Part shown: one piece after another, positions 51,757-61,710 of the stretch
Numbering within the stretch: position 1 is the first letter of the stretch
Layout of the letters: each line of letters starts with the position of its first letter
Origin: Micromonospora carbonacea
GTDB lineage: Bacteria; Actinomycetota; Actinomycetes; Mycobacteriales; Micromonosporaceae
NCBI RefSeq assembly: GCF_014205165.1
Contig: NZ_JACHMZ010000001.1
Location: forward strand, 7,298,501 to 7,362,500
Length of the DNA stretch: 64,000 nucleotides
Reading direction: 5' to 3'
Made by a program: the position numbers and the translations under genes
The notes under the pieces: model-generated
Databases searched by the model: none
Seen by the model: only the letters and a program-made list of their open reading frames with translations
Told to the model about the DNA's origin: nothing

Positions 51757-52800
51757 GTTGATCGCTGCGATGTGCATGGTGGCTTCGTAGCGGACGGCGA
51801 GCTTGTCGTACCGAGTGGCTACCCCGCGGTGGCGTTTAAGCCGGTTGATGCCGCACTCCACGGCGTGTCTCTGCTGGTAGGTCACCGGGTCGAACACCGG
51901 CGGCCGGCCGCCCCTGGAACCCTTCTTCGGTTGGCCGCCTGGTCGACCTTGATCGGGATGGTCGCCTTGATGCCCCGACGGCGCAGGTACTCACGGTTGG
52001 CCCGCGAACTGTAGGCCATGTCCGCCAGAACCCGATCCGGACGGGTACGCGGCCTGCCACCCTCGGGCCTGGGCACCCGGATACCGGCCAGCACCGGGAC
52101 GAACTGCGGGCTGTCACCACGCTGCCCAGCGGTCAACACGAACGACAGCGGCTTCTGCCCCTGCTCACAGGCCAGGTGCAGCCTCGTGGTCAACCCACCC
52201 CGTGACCGGCCCAACGCATGGTCGGCCGGTTCCTCACCCGCCCCGCCAGGTGGTTCCTTCTGCAGGTCTGCTCTCCTGCGGGCTCCGGCGGCGTGCTGGT
52301 GCGCCCGGGCGCTGGTGGAGTCCACGCTGACGTCCCAGGTGATCGCACCGACGGCGTCAGCGCAGGCCTGCAACCCGGTCACGATCCGCTGCCACGTGCC
52401 GTCACGCTGCCAACGCCGGTACAGCCCGTACACGGTCTGCCGGGGCCCGTAGCAGTCCGGCACGTCCCGCCACGGCGCCCCGACCCGCGTGCGCCACCGA
52501 ATCCCGTCGATGAGCTGCCGTCTACTCCACTTCGGCGGCCGACCCGGCTTCTTACCCACCGGCAGCAGCGGCTCCAGGGCCGTCCACTGCCGGTCGGTCA
52601 GATCGTGCCGCCTCGTCGCCGGTATCGTGGCCACGAGGTCTCCGGTCTGAAGTTCGTCTTGGTCGATGAACTACCTACCGGAGACCTCTTCACATCCCGA
52701 TCAGCGACATACCACAGCCACACCCACCAGCGCACCCACCTCTGAAACACGGCCTAGGGGTGCTTACGGGTGCATCACGCCGCGAGGTAGGTGCGTTGCG

Positions 52801-53193
52801 TCAGAATCCGCAGTATGCCTGGCTGCCATTGTCGGTGAGCAATATATCCCGCACCCAGCCGTACTTCCTCGTCGTAAAGTTGTAAAGAAATGTCCACGTG
52901 TAGCCATCGTCTGCGCGGGTGAAGCAATAGTAGTTGAGGGCGTCGACGCTGCTGGCGATGCCTGGTGACGGGCACCCGGTGGAGGACCCGGTTCGCATGT
53001 TGGCTCCAGCTGCGCTCGCTATGTAGGCAGTGGAGTCCAAGTCTGGTGCGCCTACCCCGCAGGAAGCGTGCATGGCACCCGGCCTCGACTCGGCCAACGT
53101 GCTGACTGCGGCGTTGGCGCTGGCCGGTGCTACCAGAAGGGCGCTCGTTGTCATGGAGATGGCTAGCACAACAGAGGTGGATAGCTTTCTCAT
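52801..53193 (-). CDS. Secreted SH3-like protein (copy 1)
   Basis: 130 residues, ATG at 53193 with GAAAGG upstream. A signal peptide with a clear cleavage site (TSALLVAPASANAA) is followed by about 100 residues. GANMRTGSSTGCPSPG, NYYCFTRADDGYTWTFLYN and YGWVRDILLTDNGSQAYCG form the strand order of a bacterial SH3 domain. Four Cys are conserved with its neighbour and probably make two disulfides. Secreted SH3 domains usually bind cell-wall peptides or partner proteins. It is a paralogue of the gene at 53415, same strand. IS elements flank the pair on both sides. Confidence 0.8.
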   Translation of the reverse strand: MRKLSTSVVLAISMTTSALLVAPASANAAVSTLAESRPGAMHASCGVGAPDLDSTAYIASAAGANMRTGSSTGCPSPGIASSVDALNYYCFTRADDGYTWTFLYNFTTRKYGWVRDILLTDNGSQAYCGF

Positions 53194-53414
53194 TCTAGAC
53201 CTTTCACGAGAAGGATGTTGTCGAGCTGCTCAGCCAATGGGTTTTTGTTACAGCAGCAGTGGCTGGTGTGCCTGAGGTTGGAGTAGAAGACATGGTGGGG
53301 CCAAGGCCAGTAAAATGTTCGAGGCCGTGCCGGTTCAATCCGCGCCGGCTGCGCGCACATCACCCGCCGCCTCGCCCTTGAGTGGCGGAGTTCTTCAAGG
53401 GGCAGTGTTTCGAT

Positions 53415-53798
53415 TCACCAGCCGCAATAGTGCTGGCTACCGTTATCGGTCAACAGGTTGTCGCGTACCCAACCTCGGGCACCCGTACTTACGACGTAGA
53501 GATAGGTCCAGGTATAGCCGTCGTCTCCAAGGGTGTAGCAGTAGTAGTCGAGAATCCAGTCGCTAGTAACGGTACCCGCCAATGCGCATGAAGTCGATGA
53601 TCCAGTACGAATATTGGCGCCGGACCCGGTCTTGACCCAAGGGTTTGTATCGATGTGGCTTCCAGCCCTCCCGCAGGGGGCGTACGCGGGCCCAGTTCCC
53701 TGGAGGGATGAATTCGCCGCAGCGGCGGCTGGTGATCCCAAAAGGAAGGCCAGGGTCGTGAATAAAGTAGACAAGGCAACGGCTTTTGATTTATTCAT
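53415..53798 (-). CDS. Secreted SH3-like protein (copy 2)
   Basis: 127 residues from the ATG at 53798, with GGAAAGG upstream; an ATG at 53813 is a weaker alternative. Signal peptide (TLFTTLAFLLGSPAAAAA), then GANIRTGSSTSCALAG, DYYCYTLGDDGYTWTYLYV and GWVRDNLLTDNGSQHYCG, matching copy 1 with the same four Cys and end motif. The two genes are 222 bases apart, each with its own signal peptide and ribosome binding site, so they arose by duplication. Their bases are less GC-rich than the chromosome, consistent with transfer. The role is unknown. Confidence 0.82.
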   Translation of the reverse strand: MNKSKAVALSTLFTTLAFLLGSPAAAAANSSLQGTGPAYAPCGRAGSHIDTNPWVKTGSGANIRTGSSTSCALAGTVTSDWILDYYCYTLGDDGYTWTYLYVVSTGARGWVRDNLLTDNGSQHYCGW

Positions 53799-54487
53799 CC
53801 CACGCCTTTCCATGCGCGATTGTTGCTGTATCGAAGGGCGGATATTTCGATAATCGCATAATGGCCGCGATGCTAGCTCCCTGAGGTCCGGGTGAATTAG
53901 ACCCTTTCGCTCGCGATGGCGTACGCAACGTCAACGGCGGCGACAGTTGACCTTGACGCCGGCTGGTGACGCTCGACCGCGAGCCGCTTCCCCTCACTCG
54001 GGGTTCAGGATCGGACGCCCACTTTCCGTTGAGCACTGAATGTAGCCTATTCCCCACCCTGAGCGATAGTGCCATCGACCATGTGCAGTATTGTGATGCT
54101 TTGTCCTAGGCGGGCTGAAGTTGACCGGCCACGGCTGGCACGTGTCGGAACCCGACCGGAACGCCCTATGCGTGGAGGTTGCCCAGCTCGCTGGCCCGGA
54201 TACCGGGTTACGCTCGCCGGCCAGACCCGGTCCGGGGACACGCGGCACCCACGGCCGTGGCGAGCAGGCGAACAACATCGGATTCCGCAACGAGGAAACG
54301 ATCGCCGACATCGACCCCGAACTCGACCGGATGCAGTCCGCGCTCGACGTGCCTAGTACTCCAGCCGCACCTGCCTGATCTGGAGTTTCCGCAGTTCATC
54401 GCCGTGGTTGACGCCTTCCCGGCGTCGGCCGGGTAGCTGCGGATGTCGATGCTAGTCGCGGGTGAGCTGGGTGAGCGCACTTCCTGT
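53799..54487. other. Gap between SH3-like genes and IS remnants
   Basis: About 690 bases, the first 250 of which are A/T-richer and probably hold the promoter of the upstream SH3-like gene. A plus-strand frame at 54121-54378 (85 residues, with DRNALCVEVAQLAGPDTG and NNIGFRNEETIADIDPELDR) has fair codon use, but no family and no ribosome binding site, so it is not called. Confidence 0.4.
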
Positions 54488-54830
54488 GAGCCATTTTCAT
54501 CCTGCGTAGCGGTTGGCTTCGACGTGGTGCAGCACGAGGATGGCCTGCACGATCGCGGTCGCGCGGTGTGGGCGGCAGCGCAGCTTGGCCAGGATCTTCC
54601 AGGTCTTGAGTGGGGCGATCGCGCGTTCACCGCGAGCACGGATCTTCGCGTGCGCCCGGTTCACGGCCTTCTGTCGGCGTGACAGCTTCGGCCGGAAGCG
54701 GCGCCGCTTGAACGGTGTGCGCACGCTACCTCGCGCACGCTGATACCCCTTGTCCGCGAAGGTCATCACATCCGCGCTGGCCAGGGCCTCGATGATGCCG
54801 TGATCCCGGGCGGCGGCCAGACGGAACGTG
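54488..54830 (-). pseudogene. C-terminal fragment of an IS5-type transposase
   Basis: Reads FRLAAARDHGIIEALASADV then MTFADKGYQRARGSVRTPFK and [19 protein letters not shown]. It is closely related to the end of the nested IS at 50838-51756 and its right end has the same GAGCC-TTTTCATC terminal sequence. The N-terminal two-thirds is lost where the next element begins at about 54831. Confidence 0.82.
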
Positions 54831-54854
54831 TCAAGGGAATGAGGCCAACGGGAG

Positions 54855-55515
54855 TTAAGCGGCTTGTTGGTGCGGTTCGGGTTTGTTGATCCAGACTTGT
54901 TTGGGCAGGTCGAGGATCTTGGGCACGGGCTGGGTGGTGCCGAACCGTTGCGGGTGTGCCGTGCGGGCTGCGGCGAGGGTGTCCTCGCGGTTGGCGCGGA
55001 CGGTGTGGTGACGGCCGTGGTGGATGTCGGCGGGGGTGTGCAGGCCGATCCCGGAGTGCCGGTGGGCGTGGTTGTACCAGGTCACGAAGTCGTTCATGAA
55101 CGTCCGCGCGTGGGCGAGGGACGCGAACCGGTCCGGGAAGACTGGCGCGTACTTCAACATCTTGAACCAGGCCTCGCTGTACGGGTTGTCGTTGGACACC
55201 TTCGGCCGGGAGTGCGAGCGAGTCACGTCGAGGTCTTCGAGTAGGTCAGCCACCGATTTCGACGTCATCGACGTGCCCCGGTCGGCGTGCACGACGTGCG
55301 GGACGCCATGGACACCGAAGACCTCGCGCATCATCGACTCCGCGAGGGGGCCGCACTCGCGGGCGTGCACCCGTGCCCCGACGATGTACCGGGAGTAGAT
55401 GTCGATCATCACGTAGGCGTCGTGGTAGACGCCCTTCACCGGGCCGGCCAGCTTCGTGATGTCCCAGGTGTAGACCTGCCCCGGCCGGTCGGCGACCAGC
55501 TCGGGACGCCGGCGG
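54855..55515 (-). pseudogene. IS3-family transposase orfB, 5'-truncated
   Basis: The frame gives VADRPGQVYTWDITKLAGPV, YVMIDIYSRYIVGARVHARE, VPHVVHADRGTSMTSKSVAD and VSNDNPYSEAWFKMLKYAPV, which cover the D, D and E catalytic residues of the integrase core, and ends at 54855. The N-terminal third that should precede it is absent before 55515. A shorter reading from 55439 appears open, but it lacks the first catalytic Asp. Remnant. Confidence 0.82.
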
Positions 55516-55655
55516 GCCGGGTGCCGGGCCAGCCGGCGACGCCGTCGCCGGTGGTCCGCCGCGTCCGCACACGCAGACCCGCCACCGCGTTCAGGTCTTC
55601 CACGGCCGTGCCGCTCGCCCCGACGGGCACGTGTACCCGGCCTGATGCGCGGGTC

Positions 55656-56594
55656 CTATTCCGCTCGGGCGGGGCGGAGCACGTGGCGCACGGCGTCACG
55701 CAGCCACTGGTGGGCGCCGTCGACGCGGTGCCGTGGGTGCCAGGCCATGCCGATCGTCAGTGGTGGCAGCGGCAATGGGATTTCCAGCAGGCGCAGTCCC
55801 AGCGCGTGCGCCGCGTCGCTGAGCCGTGACGACGGCTCACCCGGCAGCGCGGTCGGTACCAGGCAGACCACGTCCTCGGCTGCGGCCAGCATCATCGCGG
55901 CCAGGTGTCCGGGCAGGACGGCGCTGACCCGCCGGCTGAGCCCCTGCGCGGCCAGGGCCGTGTCCAGCGGCCCGGTGAAACGTCCGCGGCGGCTGACCGC
56001 CACGTGCTCGGCCGCAGCGAGCCGGGCGGCGGTCAGCGTGCCCTCGGTGAGGGGGTGCCCGGCCCTGACGCCAGCCGCCATCCGCAGGGTGACGAGTTCT
56101 TCGACGCGCGTCTCCGGGTCGACGTGGTCGATGGCCCCGATTTCCAGGTCGATCCGTCCGTCACGCAGCGCGGGGCCCGCCTCCCACTCCTCGGCCAGCA
56201 CCCGCAGCGAGACGCCCGGCGCCCGCCGTCGGGCGAGCCGGAGCAGACCGGGCGCGACTGCGGCACCGACCAGGTCAGCGGCCTGGACGGTGAAGGTGCG
56301 CCGCAGTGCCGCTGGATCGATTCCGCCGCTCGGGGCGAGCAACGCCTCTAGCCGGCGTACCACCGCGCCGGCCTCGTCCCGCAGCGCCTCGGCGCGCGGA
56401 GTGGGCACCATCCGCTGTCCGGCCCGCACCAGTAGTGGATCTCGGAGCACCCGGCGCAACCGGGCCAGGGTTCGGCTCATCGCCGCGGGGGAGGTCTGCA
56501 GCCGCGCGGCGGCGCGGGTGACGCTCTGCTCGGTCAGTAGGGCGTCGAGAGCGACGGCGAGGTTGGCGTCAAGGTTCGGGGCTGGGCTGCTCAC
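55656..56594 (-). CDS. LysR-family transcriptional regulator
   Basis: 312 residues, GTG at 56594. The N-terminal winged helix is clear (LDALLTEQSVTRAAARLQTS and SRTLARLRRVLRDPLLVRAG). An effector-binding domain of two Rossmann-like lobes follows (DLEIGAIDHVDPETRVEEL; EHVAVSRRGRFTGPLDTALA). It diverges from the NmrA-like reductase gene with 109 bases between, the normal arrangement of a LysR regulator and its target. Such proteins activate the divergent promoter when a small molecule is bound. The inducer is unknown. Confidence 0.93.
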   Translation of the reverse strand: MSSPAPNLDANLAVALDALLTEQSVTRAAARLQTSPAAMSRTLARLRRVLRDPLLVRAGQRMVPTPRAEALRDEAGAVVRRLEALLAPSGGIDPAALRRTFTVQAADLVGAAVAPGLLRLARRRAPGVSLRVLAEEWEAGPALRDGRIDLEIGAIDHVDPETRVEELVTLRMAAGVRAGHPLTEGTLTAARLAAAEHVAVSRRGRFTGPLDTALAAQGLSRRVSAVLPGHLAAMMLAAAEDVVCLVPTALPGEPSSRLSDAAHALGLRLLEIPLPLPPLTIGMAWHPRHRVDGAHQWLRDAVRHVLRPARAE

Positions 56595-56703
56595 CGCATT
56601 TATTCCACTTCAGGCAATGATTGGATGCTGAAGTTCCCATTGTGGCAATGCAGTGCCCCTCCGCACGATGAGTGAGTCCTGCCGATCCGACAATCGAGGT
56701 TTC

Positions 56704-57621
56704 ATGATCGTGATTACCGGCCCCACCGGAAACATCGGGCGGCAACTGCTGTCGCTGCTGATCGAGGCCGCACCCGCAGGCCGTGAGGAGTTACGTGTCG
56801 TCGTCCGGGATCCGGCCCGGCTACCCGAAGGCGTCCGTGGACGGGTCGAGGTGGTCGTCGGCTCGCACGGCGACGCCGCGACCGTCGAGCGTGCCTTCGC
56901 CGGGGCGGACGCCGTGTTCTGGCTGGTGCCGCCGGACGCCTCCGCCACGCCCGACGAAGCCTACAGCGGCTTCACCCGACCGGCCGCGCGGGCTTTCGCC
57001 GCTCACGGCGTCGGCCATGTCGTCGGCGTCTCGGCGCTCGGCCGTGGCACCCCGCAGGCCGCCCGGTCCGGGCTGGTCACCGCCTCCCTGGCCATGGACG
57101 ACCTGATCGCCGGCTCCGGCGTCGCCTACCGCGCCCTGATCTGCCCGTCCTTCTTCGAGAACCTGCTGGAGGAGGTCGACGCGATCCGCGACGACGGCGT
57201 CTTCACCGACACCGTCGCCGCGGCCCGTCCGGCCCCCATGGTGGCCGTCGCCGACATCGCCGCAGCCGCGGCCGTGCTGCTGCTGGACCGCTCCTGGACC
57301 GGGGTGGGCGACGTCCCGGTGCTCGGCCCGCAGGACCTCTCGCCCGACGACCTGGCCCGCATCATGACCGAGCAGCTGGGCCGTCCGGTCCGCTACCAGC
57401 GCCAGTCGCTCGACGAACTGCGCTCCACCATGCTCGGCTACGGCCTCAACGAGGCGTTCGTCGAGGCCATGGTCGACATGAAACGCGCCAAGGACGAAGG
57501 CCTGGACTCGGGCGTCGACCGCTCACCGCAGGCGGGGCCGGGCACCACGTTCGCGCACTGGTGCGCCCGAACGCTCCGACCCGCCGTTCTCACCGCGCAG
57601 GAGGCCGCCGATGCCCGCTGA
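56704..57621 (+). CDS. NmrA-like NAD(P)-binding reductase
   Basis: 305 residues from the ATG at 56704, with GAGG four bases before; a frame from 56653 adds 17 poor residues. The dinucleotide motif is [31 protein letters not shown] and [19 protein letters not shown] are typical of NmrA/QOR2-type atypical short-chain dehydrogenases, many of which sense or reduce quinones. The C-terminal part has a substrate lid ([20 protein letters not shown]). It lies divergent from the LysR gene and overlaps the darcynin-like gene by 11 bases, so the two are an operon. Confidence 0.92.
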   Translation: MIVITGPTGNIGRQLLSLLIEAAPAGREELRVVVRDPARLPEGVRGRVEVVVGSHGDAATVERAFAGADAVFWLVPPDASATPDEAYSGFTRPAARAFAAHGVGHVVGVSALGRGTPQAARSGLVTASLAMDDLIAGSGVAYRALICPSFFENLLEEVDAIRDDGVFTDTVAAARPAPMVAVADIAAAAAVLLLDRSWTGVGDVPVLGPQDLSPDDLARIMTEQLGRPVRYQRQSLDELRSTMLGYGLNEAFVEAMVDMKRAKDEGLDSGVDRSPQAGPGTTFAHWCARTLRPAVLTAQEAADAR

Positions 57622-57976
57622 CCGGACCGAGCCGCCGGTCACCGCTTTCATGCTGGTCAAAACCACCCCCGAGTGGCTCGCGATGACTGTTGCCGAACGC
57701 ATCCAGGCCTTCACCACCAACGTTCTGCCCGTCATCCAGGCCCGCACCCACGGGGTCCGCTCCCGCTTCTACGACACGGAGTTCTACTCGGCGCGGGTCA
57801 CCGACATCTGGGTCTGGGAGGCGGATGACCACGACGCCTACCGGCTGCTGATCGACGCTTTGCGCGAGACCCCCTTCTGGGACCGCTACTTCGAGGTCGT
57901 CGACCTGGTCGTGGGCATCGAGAACGGCTACGCCCGCACCTACGGCCTGAAGCCGCTGGCCACCCTCGCCACCTGA
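57611..57976 (+). CDS. Darcynin-family protein
   Basis: 121 residues. The start overlaps the previous gene by 11 bases. The segments [40 protein letters not shown] and [20 protein letters not shown] match the darcynin family, small proteins of the dimeric alpha-beta barrel type without known activity. It is translated with the NmrA-like reductase and presumably under the LysR regulator. Confidence 0.85.
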   Translation: MPADRTEPPVTAFMLVKTTPEWLAMTVAERIQAFTTNVLPVIQARTHGVRSRFYDTEFYSARVTDIWVWEADDHDAYRLLIDALRETPFWDRYFEVVDLVVGIENGYARTYGLKPLATLAT

Positions 57977-58056
57977 CGGTCCACCAGGCCGGCCGGTGCC
58001 GCCGTCGCCCGACGGCGGCACCCGCTCGGGGCAAGACACTCCAGCCGGTACCTGTT

Positions 58057-58834
58057 TCAGCGGGCGTCGGCCAGTCGGGCCATGTGCCCGTCCTCCAGCG
58101 GTACGTCCACCGCGTCGACGGCCTCGTCGAGTTGCGCGAGGCTGCTCACGCCGACGATCGGTCGGATGCCCTGCCGCAGCAGCCAGGCGAGCACCACCTG
58201 GTTACGCGTCGCCCTCGTCTCGACGGTGATCTCGTCGAGCGCGCCGAGGACCCGGCTCGTCCCCGGGTGGGCGTAGGCCTCGGGGAGGGGCTTGTCGGGA
58301 CGCACGTAGCCACCGTTGATCAACGGAGTGTAGGCCCACACGTCCAGGCCCTCGGTGTGGGCGTAGTCGAGGTCGTCGGCGGTGAGGAGTTTGTGGCCCT
58401 GGTCGGGCAGCACGGCACCGGGCCTGGGCCGGGCCAGCGAGTGCCGCAGTTGCACCGTCGACCACTGCGCCACCCCGTGGTCCCGGGCCAGGGCGCGGGC
58501 CTGCTCGACCCGCCACGATCGCCCCGGCCGACAGCCCCTCGGCCGACTCGGGCCAGCGGTGCGCCACCAGCGGGTCGTACCGGACCTTCGTCGCGATCCG
58601 CACCCAAGCCCGCCCACCCGGACGCGCCTGCAGCCACGTCCCGATCACCCGCTCACTCGCCCCGCCGAGACCGGCCGGGTCGGACCAGAACGCGTAACAG
58701 TTGGCGGTGTCGAGCCACTCCCCGCCCACCTCCACGAACCTGTCCAGCAGCGCGAACGCGCGTTCCTGGTCCACCGTCGTGCCGTAGTTCATCGTCCCCA
58801 GCACCAGCCGGGCCGCTGCCCTGTCCCCTGCCAT
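58057..58834 (-). pseudogene. Aldo/keto reductase with internal deletion and frameshift
   Basis: The N-terminal half reads from the ATG at 58834: LVLGTMNYGTTVDQERAFAL, GEWLDTANCYAFW (with catalytic Asp and Tyr) and VRIATKVRY (Lys). Near 58520 the frame changes and the following text, WRVEQARALARDHGVAQWST, belongs to a point about 65 residues further along a normal enzyme. The segment with the catalytic His and substrate loop is missing. The C-terminal half, WAYTPLINGGYVRPDKPLPE to the end, is otherwise clean. The gene was recently broken. Confidence 0.85.
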
Positions 58835-59070
58835 GACGTCGACCCTGACACCTGGAGCGCACTCCAGATCAAGCCCTCCGTCCGGGGTCGTCGGGCACGG
58901 GTGCGTCCACCATGTCCGGCCGGTCGGGGCGTCGGGTACCACGCCGACAGCCCACGGTCGCCAAACCCTAAGGATGCGAAATGCGTAACTTGCCCGATTT
59001 GCTTTCGTTCACTCGGTGACGGCTGCCGCCACATCACGCAGGCCCGTCATTCATCTGGACGGGGGAATTG

Positions 59071-61710
59071 GTGAGGACCGTCCTGCGAAGAACCACGAGC
59101 GCCGCCACGGCGCTGCTGGTCACCAGCCTGGCAACCCTGACCCTGGATACGCCGGCCCTGGCGGCACCGGGCGACGCGAGCGCCCGCGGGGTCGTCGTCG
59201 ACCTTTCGGCCGAGGTGGCCGGGATAGCCGTGATCAGCGCCGACGCGACCATCGGCACCGCCGCCGCGCCCGCCGGAGGGGGCACCAACACCGAGACGCT
59301 GCTGGCGATCTCGATACCGGGGGCGGTCGGCGTGACCGCCAGCGGCACCGTCGAGGAGGTCACCGCCACCCGGGCAGACGACGGGTCGTCGGCGTCCTCC
59401 AGCGTCAACGGGCTCAACCTGGCCGTGCTCGGCATCGACGTGCTGAACGCCACGGAGGTCACCGCCACCGCGGTCTGTCCGCAGGTCGGCGCGACCAGCG
59501 CGGACACCACGCTCGTCGGGCTGGAACTGTTCGGCTCGGCGGTGACGCTGACGGCGAACACCCCCGCCGTCGTGGGTAGCGCGGCGGTGGTGGTGCCGGG
59601 GCTGCTGGACGCGAGCCTGAACGCCTCGTTGACCCGCGTCGAGACGACCACCGCCACCGGTGCCACCGCAATCACCGTGCGGGCCGTGCTGACCCTGTCG
59701 GGCAGCATCCTCGGTGTCCCGACCACCATCCCCGTCGGAACCGTCATCGTCGCCGAGGCACTCTGCGAGCGTCCGCCGGCGGCACCGACCACCGCGACGA
59801 TCACCCCGGACGAGGGCCCGCAGTCGGGCGGCCAGACCGTGACGATCACCGGCACCGGCTTCATCCCGGGCGGCACCACGGTCACCTTCGACGGCGTACC
59901 CGCGACCGACGTCACGGTCGCACCGGGCGGCACCTCCTTGACGGCGGTCACCCCGCCCGGCGCGGTCGGACCCGCCGAGGTCGTGGTCGGCACGGTGAAC
60001 GGCACGGCCGCCCCGCTGGGCTACACGTACCTGGCCGACGGCAGCGCGGCCACCATCACCGGCCTCACACCGACCTCCGGGCCGACCGTCGGCGGCACCA
60101 CCGTGACCATCACCGGCACCGGCTTCACCGGAGCGGCCGGCGTGGACTTCGACGGCCTGCCCGGCACCGGGTTCACCGTCAACCCGGCCGGCACCACGAT
60201 CACCGTGGTGACACCGCCGAGCCCGGCGGGCCCGGCCCTGGTCGAACTGGTCTTCCCGGCCGGTCGGGTGACCGCGCCGACGTTTACCTACCTCGGGCCG
60301 ACGATCACCTCGATCGTCCCGGACACCGGACCGACCGCCGGCGGCACCACGGTGACCATCACCGGCACCGGCTTCACCGGGGCGACCGGAGTGACCTTCG
60401 GCGACACCCCGGGCACCAACGTCACGGTCAACCCGGGCGGCACCTCACTGACCGTGGTCACTCCGCCCGGTCAGGTCGGCCCGGTGGACGTCACCGTGCT
60501 CCTGCCGGGCGCGGACGCGACCGCCCCGGACGGTTTCACCTACGTGGCAGCGCCACCGACCGTCGCGTCGATCACCCCGAACGCGGGTCCCCAGTCGGGC
60601 GGACAGACCGTGACGATCACCGGTACCGGTTTCGTCCCCGGTGACACGACCGTCACCTTCGACGGGGCGCCGGCCACCAACGTCACGGTCGCCCAGGGTG
60701 GCACCTCCCTGACGGCGGTCACCCCGCCCGGCGCGGTCGGACCAGCCGTCGTGGTGGTGAGCACCGGCGGCGGTACGGCGGCACCGTTGGACTACACCTA
60801 CCTCGCCGACGGCAGCGCCGCGACCGTGACCGGGCTGACCCCGACGAGCGGGCCGACCTCCGGCGGCACCACGGTCACCGTCACCGGGACCGGGTTCACC
60901 GGCGCCACCGGCGTGAACTTCGACGGGGTGCCCGGCACCGGGTTCACCGTCAACCCGGCCGGCACCACGATCACCGTGGTGACCCCGCCGAACGCGGCCG
61001 GGCCGGCAGACGTCCGACTGGTGTTCCCCGCCGGCACCGCCACCGCGCCCGTCTTCACGTACGTCGCACCGACGATCACCTCCATCGTGCCGGACACCGG
61101 ACCGACCGCCGGTGGCACCACGGTGACCATCACCGGCACCGGTCTCACCGGCGCCACCGGCGTGAACTTCGGCAACACACCCGGCACCAACCTGGTCGTG
61201 AACCCGGACGGCACCTCGCTGACCGTGGTCACCCCGCCCGGCTCGCCCGGGACGGTGGACGTCACCGTCCTGCTGCCCGGTGACGACGTCACCGCACCGG
61301 ACGGATTCACCTACGAACCCGTCCCGCCGCGCATCGACACCGTCAACCCCGGACAGGGGCCGACCGGGGGCGGCACGACCGTGACGGTCGGTGGCTCCGG
61401 GTTCGTACCGGGCGGCACCACGGTCACCATCTGCGGCACGACCATCCCGGCCGACCAGGTCACCGTGGCGCCGGACGGCCGCTCGCTGACCTTCCGCACA
61501 CCGCGCTGCGCGGCCGGGAACACCACGATCACGGTGAGCACCGGCGGCGGCACCTCCAACGGAATCACCTTCCGCTACGTCGGGGGGATCCTGCCGGTGA
61601 CCGGTGACGCCCTCACCGCGCCGCTGACCGTCGGGGTGATGCTCGCGCTCCTCGGTACCGTCCTCGTCGTGCTGACCCGCCGCCGGCACCGCGCCGGCCG
61701 CATCGGCTGA
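59071..61710 (+). CDS. Surface protein with seven IPT/TIG domains and LPxTG anchor
   Basis: 879 residues, GTG at 59071 with a GGGGGA ribosome site. Signal peptide (residues about 1-32, LATLTLDTPALAAPG). Residues about 35-240 are a beta-rich head with SGTVEEVTATRAD and VLGIDVLNATEVTA. About seven IPT/TIG immunoglobulin-like domains follow, each starting GPxxGGxTVTITGTGF. They are arranged as two copies of a three-domain unit (771-base period) plus one. The end has LPVTGD, a hydrophobic helix and the basic tail RRRHRAGR, a sortase signal that would link the protein to the cell wall. Similar stalks hold adhesins or enzymes away from the wall. The head is unknown. Confidence 0.92.
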   Translation: MRTVLRRTTSAATALLVTSLATLTLDTPALAAPGDASARGVVVDLSAEVAGIAVISADATIGTAAAPAGGGTNTETLLAISIPGAVGVTASGTVEEVTATRADDGSSASSSVNGLNLAVLGIDVLNATEVTATAVCPQVGATSADTTLVGLELFGSAVTLTANTPAVVGSAAVVVPGLLDASLNASLTRVETTTATGATAITVRAVLTLSGSILGVPTTIPVGTVIVAEALCERPPAAPTTATITPDEGPQSGGQTVTITGTGFIPGGTTVTFDGVPATDVTVAPGGTSLTAVTPPGAVGPAEVVVGTVNGTAAPLGYTYLADGSAATITGLTPTSGPTVGGTTVTITGTGFTGAAGVDFDGLPGTGFTVNPAGTTITVVTPPSPAGPALVELVFPAGRVTAPTFTYLGPTITSIVPDTGPTAGGTTVTITGTGFTGATGVTFGDTPGTNVTVNPGGTSLTVVTPPGQVGPVDVTVLLPGADATAPDGFTYVAAPPTVASITPNAGPQSGGQTVTITGTGFVPGDTTVTFDGAPATNVTVAQGGTSLTAVTPPGAVGPAVVVVSTGGGTAAPLDYTYLADGSAATVTGLTPTSGPTSGGTTVTVTGTGFTGATGVNFDGVPGTGFTVNPAGTTITVVTPPNAAGPADVRLVFPAGTATAPVFTYVAPTITSIVPDTGPTAGGTTVTITGTGLTGATGVNFGNTPGTNLVVNPDGTSLTVVTPPGSPGTVDVTVLLPGDDVTAPDGFTYEPVPPRIDTVNPGQGPTGGGTTVTVGGSGFVPGGTTVTICGTTIPADQVTVAPDGRSLTFRTPRCAAGNTTITVSTGGGTSNGITFRYVGGILPVTGDALTAPLTVGVMLALLGTVLVVLTRRRHRAGRIG
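59791..61332 (+). repeat. Tandem 771-bp coding repeat, two copies
   Basis: Units about 59791-60561 and 60562-61332 each encode three IPT/TIG domains and are very similar at DNA level (for example CAGTCGGGCGG at 59821 and 60592). The offset is exactly 771 bases, or 257 codons, so unequal crossing-over could add or remove units in frame. Confidence 0.82.

Larger units (their letters stand above)
50814..52634 (-). pseudogene. Transposase of the outer IS5-family element, broken
   Basis: It starts at the ATG at 52634 (MATIPATRRHDLTDRQWTAL) and runs intact through WDVSVDSTSARAHQHAAG and GGLTTRLHLACEQG to about 51930. There a one-base deletion moves the frame, which continues with [20 protein letters not shown] and [20 protein letters not shown]. 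The last codons, after MHIAAIN, are cut by the inner IS and resume at 50837 as EWLPRF and a stop. So it carries both a frameshift and an insertion. Confidence 0.88.
50802..52757 (-). mobile_element. IS5-family element (outer), interrupted
   Basis: Terminal inverted repeats of 17 bp with one mismatch: 50802-50818 (CTAGGCCGCGTTTCAGA) and 52741-52757. Flanking CTAG/TA may be the duplicated target. It is interrupted at 50838 by a second IS. Without the insert and its duplicated bases the element would be about 1.03 kb, a normal size. Confidence 0.83.

Noticed and set aside
54121..54378. Possible 85-residue protein
   Set aside because: It has fair codon use, but no ribosome site, no family and a position among IS debris.
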